NCBI RefSeq assembly: GCF_029392075.1
Contig: NZ_CP113929.1
Coordinates: forward strand, 1,488,001-1,552,000
DNA length: 64,000 nucleotides
Origin: Bifidobacterium sp. ESL0704
GTDB lineage: Bacteria; Actinomycetota; Actinomycetes; Actinomycetales; Bifidobacteriaceae
Reading direction: 5' to 3'
Shown here: one piece after another, positions 48,048 through 57,078 of the stretch
Layout: every line of letters begins with the position of its first letter
Numbering within the stretch: position 1 is the first letter of the stretch
Position numbers and translations under genes: made by a program
Notes under the pieces: generated by a model
Database searches by the model: none
The model's input: the letters and a program-made list of their open reading frames with translations, nothing else
What the model was told of the DNA's origin: nothing

Positions 48048-48967
48048 TCATCTCATCGATCGGCCAGGGCATGCTATGGAGCATGCTCGGCCTCGGCATC
48101 TTCATGACCTACCGTATCCTGGGCTTCCCCGATATGACCACGGAAGGCTCGTTCCCGCTGGGAGGCGCGGTGTGCGTCGCGGCCATCACCGCTGGCGTCA
48201 ACCCGTTCCTCGCCACCCTGCTCGGCGTTTTGGCCGGCATGTGCGCAGGCCTGGTGACCGGCCTGCTCTACACGAAAGGCAAGATTCCAGTGGTCCTCGC
48301 CGGGATTCTGGTGATGAGCGCACTCAATTCCGTCATGCTCTTCGTGATGAAGTCCCCGAACCTTTCGCTGCTGAATCTTCCGAAAATCCAGGACGTCTTC
48401 ATTCCGCTAAACCTGCCGACGAACTATGACACCGTTTTCATCGGACTGTTGGCCGTGGCCATCGTCATCGGCCTGATGTCGCTGTTCTTCAACACCGAGT
48501 TCGGACAGGCCTACATCGCCACCGGCGACAACGAGTCCATGGCCAAATCGCTCGGCATCCACACCGAACGGATGACCAACGTCGGGCTCATGATTTCCAA
48601 CGGGCTCATCGCGCTTTCCGGCGCGTTGATCTCCCAGCATGACGGCTACGCCGACGTGAGCAAGGGCGTGGGTACCATCGTCATCGGCCTCTCCTCCATC
48701 ATCATCGGCGAAGTCCTCTTCGGTGAGCTTTCCTTCTTCCAGCGCATGCTCGCCACCGTGGTCGGCAGCATCATCTATCAGCTGCTGATTCTCCTGGTCA
48801 TCCGCCTCGGATTCGACACCACGTATCTGAAATTCTTCTCGGCGGTCGTGCTCTCGCTGTGCATGCTCATCCCCCAGTTCAAACGCGCCTTGCATCTGAC
48901 CACGGGATTCGAGAAATACTTCAAGAAGAATGACGTTGTGGAATCAAGCGGAAAGGCTAACGCATGA
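48044..48967 (+). CDS. trpY: ABC transporter permease of the Trp importer
   Basis: This 307-residue permease has about eight hydrophobic segments and belongs to the group with LIV/ribose-type fold. Conserved regions are RILGFPDMTTEGSFPLGGAV near residue 25 and GDNESMAKSLGIHTERM near 165, the loop contacting the ATPase. It overlaps trpX and trpZ by 4 bases each, so the three are translationally coupled. The Trp specificity is inferred from the leader and from the binding-protein family. Confidence 0.85.
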   Translation: MIISSIGQGMLWSMLGLGIFMTYRILGFPDMTTEGSFPLGGAVCVAAITAGVNPFLATLLGVLAGMCAGLVTGLLYTKGKIPVVLAGILVMSALNSVMLFVMKSPNLSLLNLPKIQDVFIPLNLPTNYDTVFIGLLAVAIVIGLMSLFFNTEFGQAYIATGDNESMAKSLGIHTERMTNVGLMISNGLIALSGALISQHDGYADVSKGVGTIVIGLSSIIIGEVLFGELSFFQRMLATVVGSIIYQLLILLVIRLGFDTTYLKFFSAVVLSLCMLIPQFKRALHLTTGFEKYFKKNDVVESSGKANA

Positions 48968-49818
48968 AAGACGAGACGATGATACAACCCGATAACAACG
49001 CCGCCACCCTGACTGCCAGTGAGACCGAAACCCAGGAAGCCACCGACCCCAAGGATATCCGCCTTGCCATCGAACACTGCACGGTGAAAGTCAACAACGG
49101 CATGGACGACACCAAGGAAATCCTGATCGATGCCAACCTCGCCGTCAAACCGGGCGATTTCATCACCGTGCTCGGCGGCAACGGCGCGGGCAAAAGCACC
49201 TTGTTCAATGTCATCGCCGGCGGCATCCACCCCACTACCGGACATGTTTTGCTCAACGGCGAGGACATCACCTCAAGCTCGCAGGTGGCGCGTGCGAAGT
49301 ACATCGCCCGCGTCTTCCAGGATCCGAAAATGGGCACGGCCCCGCGTATGACGGTTGCAGAAAATCTGTTGCTCGCCACCCGTCGCGGCCAGACCCGTCG
49401 CTTCAAAATGCGGGAGATGGCGGCAAATCATGACCGCTTTTACGAGCTGTGCAAGGGAATCGGCAACGGACTCGAAGAGCACCTGAACACTCCTGCCGGC
49501 AACCTTTCCGGCGGACAGCGTCAGGCGCTGAGCCTTATCATGGCCACCATCACCAAGCCTGACCTGCTGTTGCTCGACGAGCACACCGCAGCCCTCGATC
49601 CGAAGACCTCCAAGCAGCTCATGGCCATCACCGCCAGCACCATCGCGGAGCAGCAACTGACCTGCCTGATGATCACGCACCGCCTTGATGACGCGTTGAA
49701 ATACGGCAACCGCCTCATTGTGCTGCAAAAGGGCCAGATCGTCCGCGACCTGAATGCCGAGGAGAAGAAGAAACTGACCATGGCCGACTTGCTCGAATTC
49801 TTCGAGGACGGGTTCTAA
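48964..49818 (+). CDS. trpZ: ABC transporter ATP-binding protein of the Trp importer
   Basis: The 284-residue ATPase has an N-terminal polar extension of about 30 residues, Walker A GGNGAGKST (near residue 74), Q-loop VFQDPKMGTAPRMTV, signature LSGGQRQALSL, Walker B LLLLDEHTAALDP and switch His in ITHRLDDAL. It is the last gene of the operon and is followed by a hairpin. Its partner genes are trpX and trpY just upstream. Confidence 0.88.
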   Translation: MKDETMIQPDNNAATLTASETETQEATDPKDIRLAIEHCTVKVNNGMDDTKEILIDANLAVKPGDFITVLGGNGAGKSTLFNVIAGGIHPTTGHVLLNGEDITSSSQVARAKYIARVFQDPKMGTAPRMTVAENLLLATRRGQTRRFKMREMAANHDRFYELCKGIGNGLEEHLNTPAGNLSGGQRQALSLIMATITKPDLLLLDEHTAALDPKTSKQLMAITASTIAEQQLTCLMITHRLDDALKYGNRLIVLQKGQIVRDLNAEEKKKLTMADLLEFFEDGF

Positions 49819-49832
49819 AAACGGGAATCATC

Positions 49833-49903
49833 AAACCAGCCTACGGGTATTCGTTCAAAACCGCCAAACCTCCGAACGCTATTACTCGTGGGCTGGTTTT
49901 ATA
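49833..49903 (+). terminator. Probable terminator of the Trp importer operon
   Basis: AAACCAGCC (49833-49841) pairs with GGCTGGTTT (49891-49899), followed by TATA. The loop is about 49 bases. It lies 14 bases after the trpZ stop. The rest of the gap to 50151 shows no gene. Confidence 0.5.
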
Positions 49904-50151
49904 CCCTCATCCTGTATTGACTGTTGTTTCCCGACTTTTGCCTTCTTTCCATCCACAGTCTTCTCGGCCTGACTGAGACCAAACGAACAACTGATAATTA
50001 CACGATCAAACACACGATACCGGCCACAACATCATTGCCGAGCGAAAAGCTGACTTCCACCATCCGAATTCGATTCAACCAATGGCGAAGTGCTTGCAAA
50101 CATTCTGAAAACAGCGGTCCGGCAACACTGTTTCTTTGCCATACTGGTCTT

Positions 50152-50541
50152 ATGACACGATTCTTTACCCGTTGGATCATCCTGACCATCGCCGCTGCCG
50201 CGATGGTGCTGCTCATTCCCAGCATGCAGCCCATCGGTACTCCCCCGATTCTGGGCATCGCCGTGTTCGCGCTGTTTCTGGCACTAGTCAATGCCGTCAT
50301 CCGTCCGATTCTCAACGTGGTCACGCAGGTTTTTGCCCTTCCGCTTTCGATCATGTCGCTGGGTCTGATTTCGATCATCCTGCTGCTGATCGTCAATTGG
50401 CTGTGCATGCGTCTGGCCTCATGGCTTGCGGTATCGCTTTTCGGCGTAGGCGTTTACATTTCCGGCTTCTTCGCCTCGATCATCGGCACCATCATCATGT
50501 CGATCGTCTCCGCCATCGTCGATTCCGTCATCGGCGAGTAA
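50152..50541 (+). CDS. Phage-holin-IV-like membrane protein (YvlD family)
   Basis: The 129-residue protein has four hydrophobic segments with the family pattern LFLALVNAVIRPILNVVTQVFALPLSIMSLGL (here spread over residues 40-70) and RLASWLAVSLFG. Members of PF04020 are called holin superfamily IV, but chromosomal ones are not lysis proteins and are of unknown role. ATG at 50152 begins MTRFFTRW; the reading frame is open far upstream but without a ribosome site. It is alone on this strand. Confidence 0.82.
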   Translation: MTRFFTRWIILTIAAAAMVLLIPSMQPIGTPPILGIAVFALFLALVNAVIRPILNVVTQVFALPLSIMSLGLISIILLLIVNWLCMRLASWLAVSLFGVGVYISGFFASIIGTIIMSIVSAIVDSVIGE

Positions 50542-50620
50542 CCGCCAATTAATGGTCTCGCCTACGATAATCTTGCGATGAACAGACTCAAACCTTAGCA
50601 ATAATTTATCCCGGCAACGC

Positions 50621-50657
50621 CAAGGGCCCTGTGAGCTTGAAACTCACAGGGCCCTTG
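50621..50657. terminator. Bidirectional terminator between holin-like gene and rpsD
   Basis: A perfect 15-bp stem CAAGGGCCCTGTGAG/CTCACAGGGCCCTTG closes a 7-nt loop. It lies 33 bases after the rpsD stop, between two convergent genes. Confidence 0.88.
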
Positions 50658-50690
50658 CGGTATGTCCTTTAAAGGAATGGGATTCAGAAA

Positions 50691-51317
50691 TCAGCGAGCG
50701 TAGAACTCGACGACGTACTGAATGTTGACCTCGACCGGAATCTCTTTGGTTTCCGGCTTGCGGGTAAGAGTCGCCTTGAGCGAGGCGAGGTTGACGTCCA
50801 GGTATCCGGGGACGGCGGGCAGCACATCGCGGTGCACGCCCTCAGCGGCGATCTGGAAGGGAACCATGGTCTGGCTCTTCGGCTTGACCTGGATGGTCTG
50901 GCCGGGCTTGACACGGTAGGACGGACGGTCCACCACGTTGCCGTCGACCATGATGTGGCGGTGCACGACATACTGACGTGCCTGGGCGGTCGTGCGGGCA
51001 AAGCCTGCGCGAAGCACCAGAGCATCGAGACGGGTCTCGAGATCGACGAGCATTGCATCGCCGGTCTGGCCCTTGGTGTGGGTGCCCTTTTCATAAGCTG
51101 CACGAAGCTGCTTCTCGGAGACGCCGTACTGGGCGCGCAGACGCTGCTTCTCGCGCAGACGAACCGCGTAATCGGATTCGGTGCGGCGACGCGTGCGGCC
51201 ATGCTCACCAGGAGCGTACGGACGCTTCTCGAAGATGCGCTGAGCCTTGGGGGTCAGTGCGATGCCGAGGGCGCGCGAAAGACGCACCTGACGGCGAGAA
51301 CGCTGAATGTTAGTCAT
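50691..51317 (-). CDS. rpsD: 30S ribosomal protein S4
   Basis: S4 nucleates 30S assembly by binding the 5' domain of 16S rRNA. The 208-residue protein has the N-terminal S4 region (SRALGIALTPKAQRIFEKRP) and the S4 RNA-binding domain (RLDALVLRAGFARTTAQARQ, VVHRHIMVDGNVVDRPSYRV). It stands alone, as in many actinobacteria. The 264 bases upstream contain a long candidate leader with GGCGCTTGGCGCC near 51410, which could carry an S4 autoregulatory structure; that is speculative. Confidence 0.97.
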   Translation of the reverse strand: MTNIQRSRRQVRLSRALGIALTPKAQRIFEKRPYAPGEHGRTRRRTESDYAVRLREKQRLRAQYGVSEKQLRAAYEKGTHTKGQTGDAMLVDLETRLDALVLRAGFARTTAQARQYVVHRHIMVDGNVVDRPSYRVKPGQTIQVKPKSQTMVPFQIAAEGVHRDVLPAVPGYLDVNLASLKATLTRKPETKEIPVEVNIQYVVEFYAR

Positions 51318-51581
51318 TCTGTTGTTCCTTTGTATTCTGTCGTTATCTGAACGGAACGCGATTCTTTTTCAAGAACGCGCTGAGCCGGGCCTCTCCAGTG
51401 CTTCAAGGCGCCAAGCGCCAACGATGTTCTCGTTTTGCCGGGCACACCGCCGACCCACTGATGGGCTAAGACTCCAGATAATGCCCGCCTTATGGCAGAC
51501 ACAAGCTCTTATTTTACCCGCAGGGTACGGACGAGATAAAACATAATACACACTCTACAAAAAGCAAAAACCTTCCCGGCA

Positions 51582-52496
51582 TCAGCTCCTTTTGTTCCTT
51601 TTCCTCTTTCGTCGTTTCCTACCCTTTTTCTGTTGATTTCTATTTCTTTTATTTTTTCTTTTATGGTTCTTTAATGGTCGACTTTTATTATTTTTTCTCT
51701 TCAAAATGTTAATTTGATCTTCGAAAACCCCTTGTGGGAAAATCTCAGCATCGCTAAATTTGCCGCTATCATTATCTTTGGCATGCAATAAGAGCGCATT
51801 CAATCGGATAACAAAATCCATAAATGCAGCAAACGCGAAGATCAAGGCGGCAATTCTACTCACAAAGTGAACACAACCTACGGGAAAAACTAATTTCGTA
51901 TCCGCATAACCAAATAAACTGAGAATAAGGATATAAAAATGATAAATATAATCATATTCCCATAAGAAAACAAAATTTAATATTGAAAAAAGGAAAGAAA
52001 CAATCGTTCCAATATATTTGATTTTTCTTAAAGAACGCACAAGTAATCTTGGAGCATATACACAAACATAAACAATCTGTAAAAGACAGCAAACTCCTGC
52101 TGCCAGCAATGCAACCACAACGATAACTTGAACCACAACCTCAAGTAGACCAATTATCGTAACTAACGGTATATTACTACTAGTATAATAAAAATATAAT
52201 CCAGCGTTTAATAAATATCTGCCAGCCCATATAAGAGTTGGAATAACCAGCAAAATCGAGACGCAATTAATGATTCCCAAACACAAAACAAGGCACGCCA
52301 GTCCAACATATCCAACACCCATATCATGGTCTCGTCTTTTTTTTGAAATTTCCCCCCAACGTGACCAAGAAGTTTTTCTATGCGAAAATACCCATTTTAT
52401 TCTTCCGAAATTAGTTCTTAGTTCACGAAATTGACTAGTAACTAAATCAAATACTTGATGAAGTAGCTTAAAAGTATCTCTCAGAAATTCTCTCAT
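51582..52496 (-). CDS. AT-rich hypothetical membrane protein with polybasic tail
   Basis: The 304-residue protein is not recognised. A short cytoplasmic N-terminus precedes five or six hydrophobic segments (GYVGLACLVLCLGIINCVSI, VVVQVIVVVALLAAGVCCLL, IGTIVSFLFSILNFVFLW and others). The last 45 residues are almost all Lys, Arg and Asn (KRKNKRNRNQQKKGRKRRKR). Base composition is far more AT-rich than the neighbours, and no ribosome site precedes the ATG. Low GC and isolation suggest horizontal acquisition. It may be a membrane protein with nucleic-acid- or lipid-binding tail; the function is unknown. Confidence 0.7.
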   Translation of the reverse strand: MREFLRDTFKLLHQVFDLVTSQFRELRTNFGRIKWVFSHRKTSWSRWGEISKKRRDHDMGVGYVGLACLVLCLGIINCVSILLVIPTLIWAGRYLLNAGLYFYYTSSNIPLVTIIGLLEVVVQVIVVVALLAAGVCCLLQIVYVCVYAPRLLVRSLRKIKYIGTIVSFLFSILNFVFLWEYDYIYHFYILILSLFGYADTKLVFPVGCVHFVSRIAALIFAFAAFMDFVIRLNALLLHAKDNDSGKFSDAEIFPQGVFEDQINILKRKNNKSRPLKNHKRKNKRNRNQQKKGRKRRKRKRNKRS

Positions 52497-52936
52497 GGTA
52501 ATAATATCTCACACAGAAACACGTATTGCAAATAAGCAAAGCAAATAGAAAACTAAACTATTGTCATCACTACCGTACCCTAACCCAAAAATCATTTAAT
52601 GCGACTTAGCAAAAATACGGTAGCACACGAAATAATCTTGCCTTAGCCAATCCTGACCATAATTCCGTAGTAATTATTCGTAACTTTCGAATAGAACGCT
52701 ATTCTACAGCTTCGCCCTATTGATTAGTGCTATTTCTCTGATTGAACGTAATCAGAACTTCCGAAAGCAACAAATATGCATTCTCCTTTTGCCTAGCTTC
52801 ATCGATCTACTTAAAAATCGTGGCTTTCTAGATCGAACTCAACCTTTGATTTTCTACCAACCGTCCCAAATCAAGTTATCTTTAAAATCATAAATACTTT
52901 ATCAACCGCTAACTAGCAAGAAACAACTAAACTTTC
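52497..52936. other. AT-rich 440-base gap
   Basis: The stretch between the AT-rich membrane gene and pcrA is as AT-rich as that gene. No ORF, tRNA or clear hairpin was found. It may belong to the same acquired island. Confidence 0.5.
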
Positions 52937-55777
52937 TTACAGTTTTTCAATCGGGGCAACGCGGAGCATCAGGCGTTTGACACCGTCGGAGCCGAAATCG
53001 ACGGTGATGATCGAGTTACGGCCTTTGTCTTGGGTGTCGACGACGGTGCCCAAGCCGTACTGGTCGTGGGTGATTTTGTCGCCGATCGAGAAATCGGAGA
53101 TATCGAGCTTGTTATCTTTTTTCAGAGCTGAAGCCGGCACTGAACGAGACGCGGATTTTGGCGTCGTGCGCCGCGTGGTCACCTTACCGCCGCGGGTATG
53201 CGAACCCGAAGAGTATGAGGACGAGCCATAACCGGAGCGTGAGCCGTACGACGAACCGCCGGAAGAATGCGAACCATAGCCGGAACGCGACGAAGAGCCG
53301 CGGTAGTCCGAACCGGCACCATACAGCGAGTGCGAACGGGAACGCGAACCATATGACGAACCGCCGGACGAGTGGGACCCGTATCCCGAATGGCCGGAAC
53401 CGTAGCTCGAGCGCGTTCCATACGACGAACCGTAACCGGAACGCCCCGAGCCACGAGAGCCACCGTACGATGAGGAAGATCCGGAAGCTCCGAACGTGGA
53501 ACCGGACGAGAAACCGTCGTCATCTTCCCAACCGCCGAATTCGTCATCGAAATCACCGTCGCCGGATCCACTGCCCCAACCTGAACGCATGCGTTCGACG
53601 CCGGCTTCACGGCGCTTCCATTCGATCAATTCGTCGGGAATCTCGTCGAGGAACTGGCTGGGCATCATGTCATTGGCCTGGCCCCACTGCGAGCGCACGG
53701 CCGCGCGGGTGACGTAGAGCCGCTGCTTGGCACGGGTGATGCCGACGTAGGCCAGTCGGCGTTCTTCCGAGAGTTCCTGTTCGTCCTCGAGCGAGCGTGA
53801 ATGCGGGAATGTGCCCTGCTCCATGCCCGTGAGGAACACCACGGGATATTCGAGGCCCTTGGCCGTGTGCAGGGTCATCAGCGTGACCTTGCCGCTGTCC
53901 TCCCCTTCGCCGGGCAGCTGGTCGGAATCAGCGACCAACGCCGTGGTCTCGAGGAATCCGGAAAGCGTGGCGTCCGGGGTCTTCTGTTCGAATTCTGCGG
54001 CGACGGACTGCAACTGCGAAAGGTTCTCGACGCGTGACTCGTCCTGCGGGTCGGTGGAGCGCTGCAGTTCTTCGAGCAGCTTGGACTGGTTGAGCACCTG
54101 CGCCACGATCTCGGAGGGTTTGGAATCATAGTCGGCCGCGAATTGCATCAGGCTTCGCATCAAATCACGGAATTCGCCGAGCTTGGTCCGTGTTCGTGTG
54201 GGCAGGTCGGGGATCTGGTCCATCTGGTCGATGCCGTTCCAGAACGGTACGTTGTGTGCCTCGGCGTAGGCGGCCACCATGGATTCGGCTCGGGCACCAA
54301 GCCCGCGTTTGGGCGTGTTCATGATGCGACGCATGTTGACGCTGTCAGCGGGGTTGGTGATGGCCTGCAGATAGGCGATGGCGTCCTTGACCTCACGTCG
54401 TTCGTAGAATTTCGTGCCACCGACGAGCTGGTAGGGAATGCCGGCGTTGATCAGCGCCTCCTCAAGTGCGCGGGACTGCGCGTTGGCGCGGTACATGATG
54501 GCCATATCGGCATAGCGGTAGCCGTTCTCGCTTTTGAGGTTGGCGATCTCGTTGGCGATCCAGCCGCCTTCCTGCTGAGCGTTGTCGGCCGCGTAGCCGA
54601 CGATCGGCTCGCCCTTGCCGAGCGAGGTCCACAGTTTTTTGGGCTTGCGTCCGGTGTTCTTGGAAATGACGGCGTTGGCAGCATCGAGGATGGTCTGCGT
54701 GGAACGATAGTTCTGCTCCAACATGATGGTCAGCGCCCCCGGGAAGTCCTTCTCGAAATCCTGGATATTGCTGATGTCGGCGCCGCGGAACGCGTAGATG
54801 GACTGGTCGGAATCGCCGACAACGGTGACCCAGGCCGGGCCTTCGCGGCCTGCTGTCGCCTGGCTGGAAGGCTGCGAGCCCGTGGCGGGGCGATTGGGAT
54901 CGTCGATGCCGGAAAGCTCGCGCACCAGCTGGTATTGCGCGTGGTTGGTGTCCTGGTATTCGTCGACCAGAATGTAGCGGAACTTGCGATGATAGTAATC
55001 CGCGACTTCCGGGTGATCATGCAGCAGCTCGACCGTGCGCACGATCAGATCGTCGAAATCGACGGCGTTCGCTGCGGCAAGGCGATGCTGATACTCGGCG
55101 TAGACCACGGCATACAGTGCTTCGGTATTGTCGTAACGCCCCAGCTGATAGCCCTGCTGGCCGGGTGTGTAATCCGGCGCATAGGTCTTGAGCATCTCCT
55201 TCCAGCCGACCAGCTTGTTCTTGTAATCTGAAATCTGGCCGAGGATGGCACGCGGCGTATAGCGCTTCAAATCGACGTTGAGACTCGTGGCGATAAGCTT
55301 GATCAGCCGTTGGCTGTCGGCGGTGTCATAGATGGAAAAGCCGGAATTGAGACCGATGGTTTTGCCGTCTCGTCGCAGAATGCGTACGCAGGCGGAATGG
55401 AACGTCGAAATCCACATACGCTCCGCCACCGGACCGATCAACGATTCCAATCGTTCGCGCATTTCAGCGGCGGCCTTATTGGTGAAGGTGATGGCCAGAA
55501 TCTGGCTGGGCCAGGCACCGAACTGCGAAAGAATCCACGCCACGCGACGGGTGAGCACACGGGTCTTGCCCGACCCGGCACCTGCACCGATCAGCAAGGC
55601 CGGTCCGCGATACTGCACCGCCTTGGCCTGCTGCTCGTTCAGGTCGCCGACGAGTTCCTCTGCGCTTCGTGCAATCAAATCCGGATCCTGTGCCACACCC
55701 GTTCCCTTCGAAAATGCCGTTTTGCGAGCGCCCCGAACCCGGCTCGCCCGCCTGCCATAGGACTTCATTTCTATCAC
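52937..55777 (-). CDS. pcrA: ATP-dependent DNA helicase PcrA/UvrD with low-complexity insert
   Basis: This is a superfamily 1A 3'-5' helicase acting in repair and replication. The 946-residue protein has Walker A GAGAGSGKTRVLTRRVAW, motif II LVDEYQDTNHAQY, motif III GDSDQSIYAFRGADI, and motifs V/VI (VTLMTLHTAKGLEYPVVFL, RRLAYVGITRAKQRLYVTRA). Between the helicase core and the C-terminal Tudor-like domain (about 885-946; HDQYGLGTVVDTQ) lies a Ser/Gly/Tyr-rich region (about 752-872) with many [GS]Y[GS] triplets and the exact repeat GYGSHSSGGSSYGSRS. The start could also be the Met at residue 4. Confidence 0.94.
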   Translation of the reverse strand: MIEMKSYGRRASRVRGARKTAFSKGTGVAQDPDLIARSAEELVGDLNEQQAKAVQYRGPALLIGAGAGSGKTRVLTRRVAWILSQFGAWPSQILAITFTNKAAAEMRERLESLIGPVAERMWISTFHSACVRILRRDGKTIGLNSGFSIYDTADSQRLIKLIATSLNVDLKRYTPRAILGQISDYKNKLVGWKEMLKTYAPDYTPGQQGYQLGRYDNTEALYAVVYAEYQHRLAAANAVDFDDLIVRTVELLHDHPEVADYYHRKFRYILVDEYQDTNHAQYQLVRELSGIDDPNRPATGSQPSSQATAGREGPAWVTVVGDSDQSIYAFRGADISNIQDFEKDFPGALTIMLEQNYRSTQTILDAANAVISKNTGRKPKKLWTSLGKGEPIVGYAADNAQQEGGWIANEIANLKSENGYRYADMAIMYRANAQSRALEEALINAGIPYQLVGGTKFYERREVKDAIAYLQAITNPADSVNMRRIMNTPKRGLGARAESMVAAYAEAHNVPFWNGIDQMDQIPDLPTRTRTKLGEFRDLMRSLMQFAADYDSKPSEIVAQVLNQSKLLEELQRSTDPQDESRVENLSQLQSVAAEFEQKTPDATLSGFLETTALVADSDQLPGEGEDSGKVTLMTLHTAKGLEYPVVFLTGMEQGTFPHSRSLEDEQELSEERRLAYVGITRAKQRLYVTRAAVRSQWGQANDMMPSQFLDEIPDELIEWKRREAGVERMRSGWGSGSGDGDFDDEFGGWEDDDGFSSGSTFGASGSSSSYGGSRGSGRSGYGSSYGTRSSYGSGHSGYGSHSSGGSSYGSRSRSHSLYGAGSDYRGSSSRSGYGSHSSGGSSYGSRSGYGSSSYSSGSHTRGGKVTTRRTTPKSASRSVPASALKKDNKLDISDFSIGDKITHDQYGLGTVVDTQDKGRNSIITVDFGSDGVKRLMLRVAPIEKL

Positions 55778-56162
55778 AATCGCTGGTCTTGAGGAGCTCA
55801 GAGATGAGCGTCATGAACATCAGCTGGCAGATGCCTGCGAGCATCCCAACAGCCTTTCGAAGGTTGGAATCATGCGCCCCGCAGGTCTTATCGCGGCAAA
55901 GTTTCCTTTTCTGCCGGTTGTATCCATGGCAACGCAGGTTTCCATGATTGCTTTCTGTGCCCATTCCCCTTTCGACTGACGCCGCGCCAACCGCCTGCGG
56001 CATGCTGCGAAACGGTCAGATTACGCAACATATAAGGCAAATCGATGACGGACACTAGACGCGGCTTATCAACGTCACCTCCAGTGATTATGCTCGTAGA
56101 CCATACATGTATGCATGGCGTCGGGCATCGCCAAAATCTACCGACGGAAACGAGAGGATGAC
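55778..56162. promoter_or_regulatory. Divergent promoter region between pcrA and xpt
   Basis: This 385-base gap holds the upstream regions of both genes. No guanine-riboswitch signature was found before xpt, and no short ORF with a ribosome site is evident. Confidence 0.4.
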
Positions 56163-56741
56163 ATGAAGGAACTTGAAGACAGAATCCGCCGGGACGGAAC
56201 CGTAAAACCGGGCGAAGTGCTCAAGGTCGACGCCTTCCTGAACCACCAGTGCGACGTGACGCTGTTCAACCACATGGGAGACGAGTGGGCACGTATCTTT
56301 GCCGGCAAGAAAATCGACAAGATTCTGACCATCGAGGCAAGCGGCATCGGCATCGCCTGCATCGCAGCCCAGCACTTTGGCAACGTTCCTGTCGTTTTCG
56401 CCAAAAAGACCCAATCCATCAATCTGGACGGCGACCAATACACCGCAAAAGTCTATTCCTATACCAAGCAAAAAGAATTCCCGGTCATCGTCTCAAAGCG
56501 TTTCCTGAACCGCGGCGAACACGTGCTGCTGATTGACGACTTCCTCGCCAACGGCAAGGCCATGCACGGACTTATCGACATCTGCAACGAAGCCGGGGTC
56601 ATTATCGAAGGCATCGGCATCGCCATCGAGAAAGGCTTCCAGCGCGGCGGCAAGGAGCTGCGCGAGGCCGGTTACGAGGTCGCATCGCTCGCTATCGTCA
56701 AGTCGATGGACGGCGAAAATGGAACCATCGAATTCGCATAG
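56163..56741 (+). CDS. xpt: Xanthine phosphoribosyltransferase
   Basis: Xpt salvages xanthine to XMP using PRPP. The 192-residue protein has [20 protein letters not shown] at the start and the PRPP-binding signature [20 protein letters not shown] near residue 125. GAGAGGATGAC lies before ATG at 56163, which is chosen over a start 16 codons upstream. It pairs functionally with the purine permease encoded next, though 337 bases lie between. Confidence 0.95.
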   Translation: MKELEDRIRRDGTVKPGEVLKVDAFLNHQCDVTLFNHMGDEWARIFAGKKIDKILTIEASGIGIACIAAQHFGNVPVVFAKKTQSINLDGDQYTAKVYSYTKQKEFPVIVSKRFLNRGEHVLLIDDFLANGKAMHGLIDICNEAGVIIEGIGIAIEKGFQRGGKELREAGYEVASLAIVKSMDGENGTIEFA

Positions 56742-57078
56742 TCTTTCCTATTTGTCATTCATCTGAACACATTGCGGCTCGCACGGCAGACACGATCTCC
56801 GGCGGCCGCTTTTGTTTCACTTAAGATGCTTGGCATTGGTCAGTATTGAGTCCAAACTTCTTCACTACATCTATTCCTCTGCTATTTCGATATTCTGTAT
56901 TCCGATATCCTGGCGGCCATGAATTTCAACGTGAAAACGGTCAGGACTATTTGATTCTTCTACATCAAAGTCGGTCGCATTATCCAAAAAAGAAACGCCT
57001 TGAACCCGTTCTGCCCACTGCCGGGCGTATGCTTCCAGCTATCAGCACTATCTCAATTTCATCAAGAAAAGAGACCCT
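56742..57078. other. Gap between xpt and the purine permease gene
   Basis: The 337 bases show no gene and no strong terminator. A short GC-rich inverted repeat (GCGGCTCGC / GGCGGCCGC) near 56772-56813 could end xpt. A separate promoter for the permease is likely. Confidence 0.35.

Noticed and set aside
55778..56162. Purine riboswitch before xpt
   Set aside because: The conserved core and loop sequences of the guanine riboswitch were not found.
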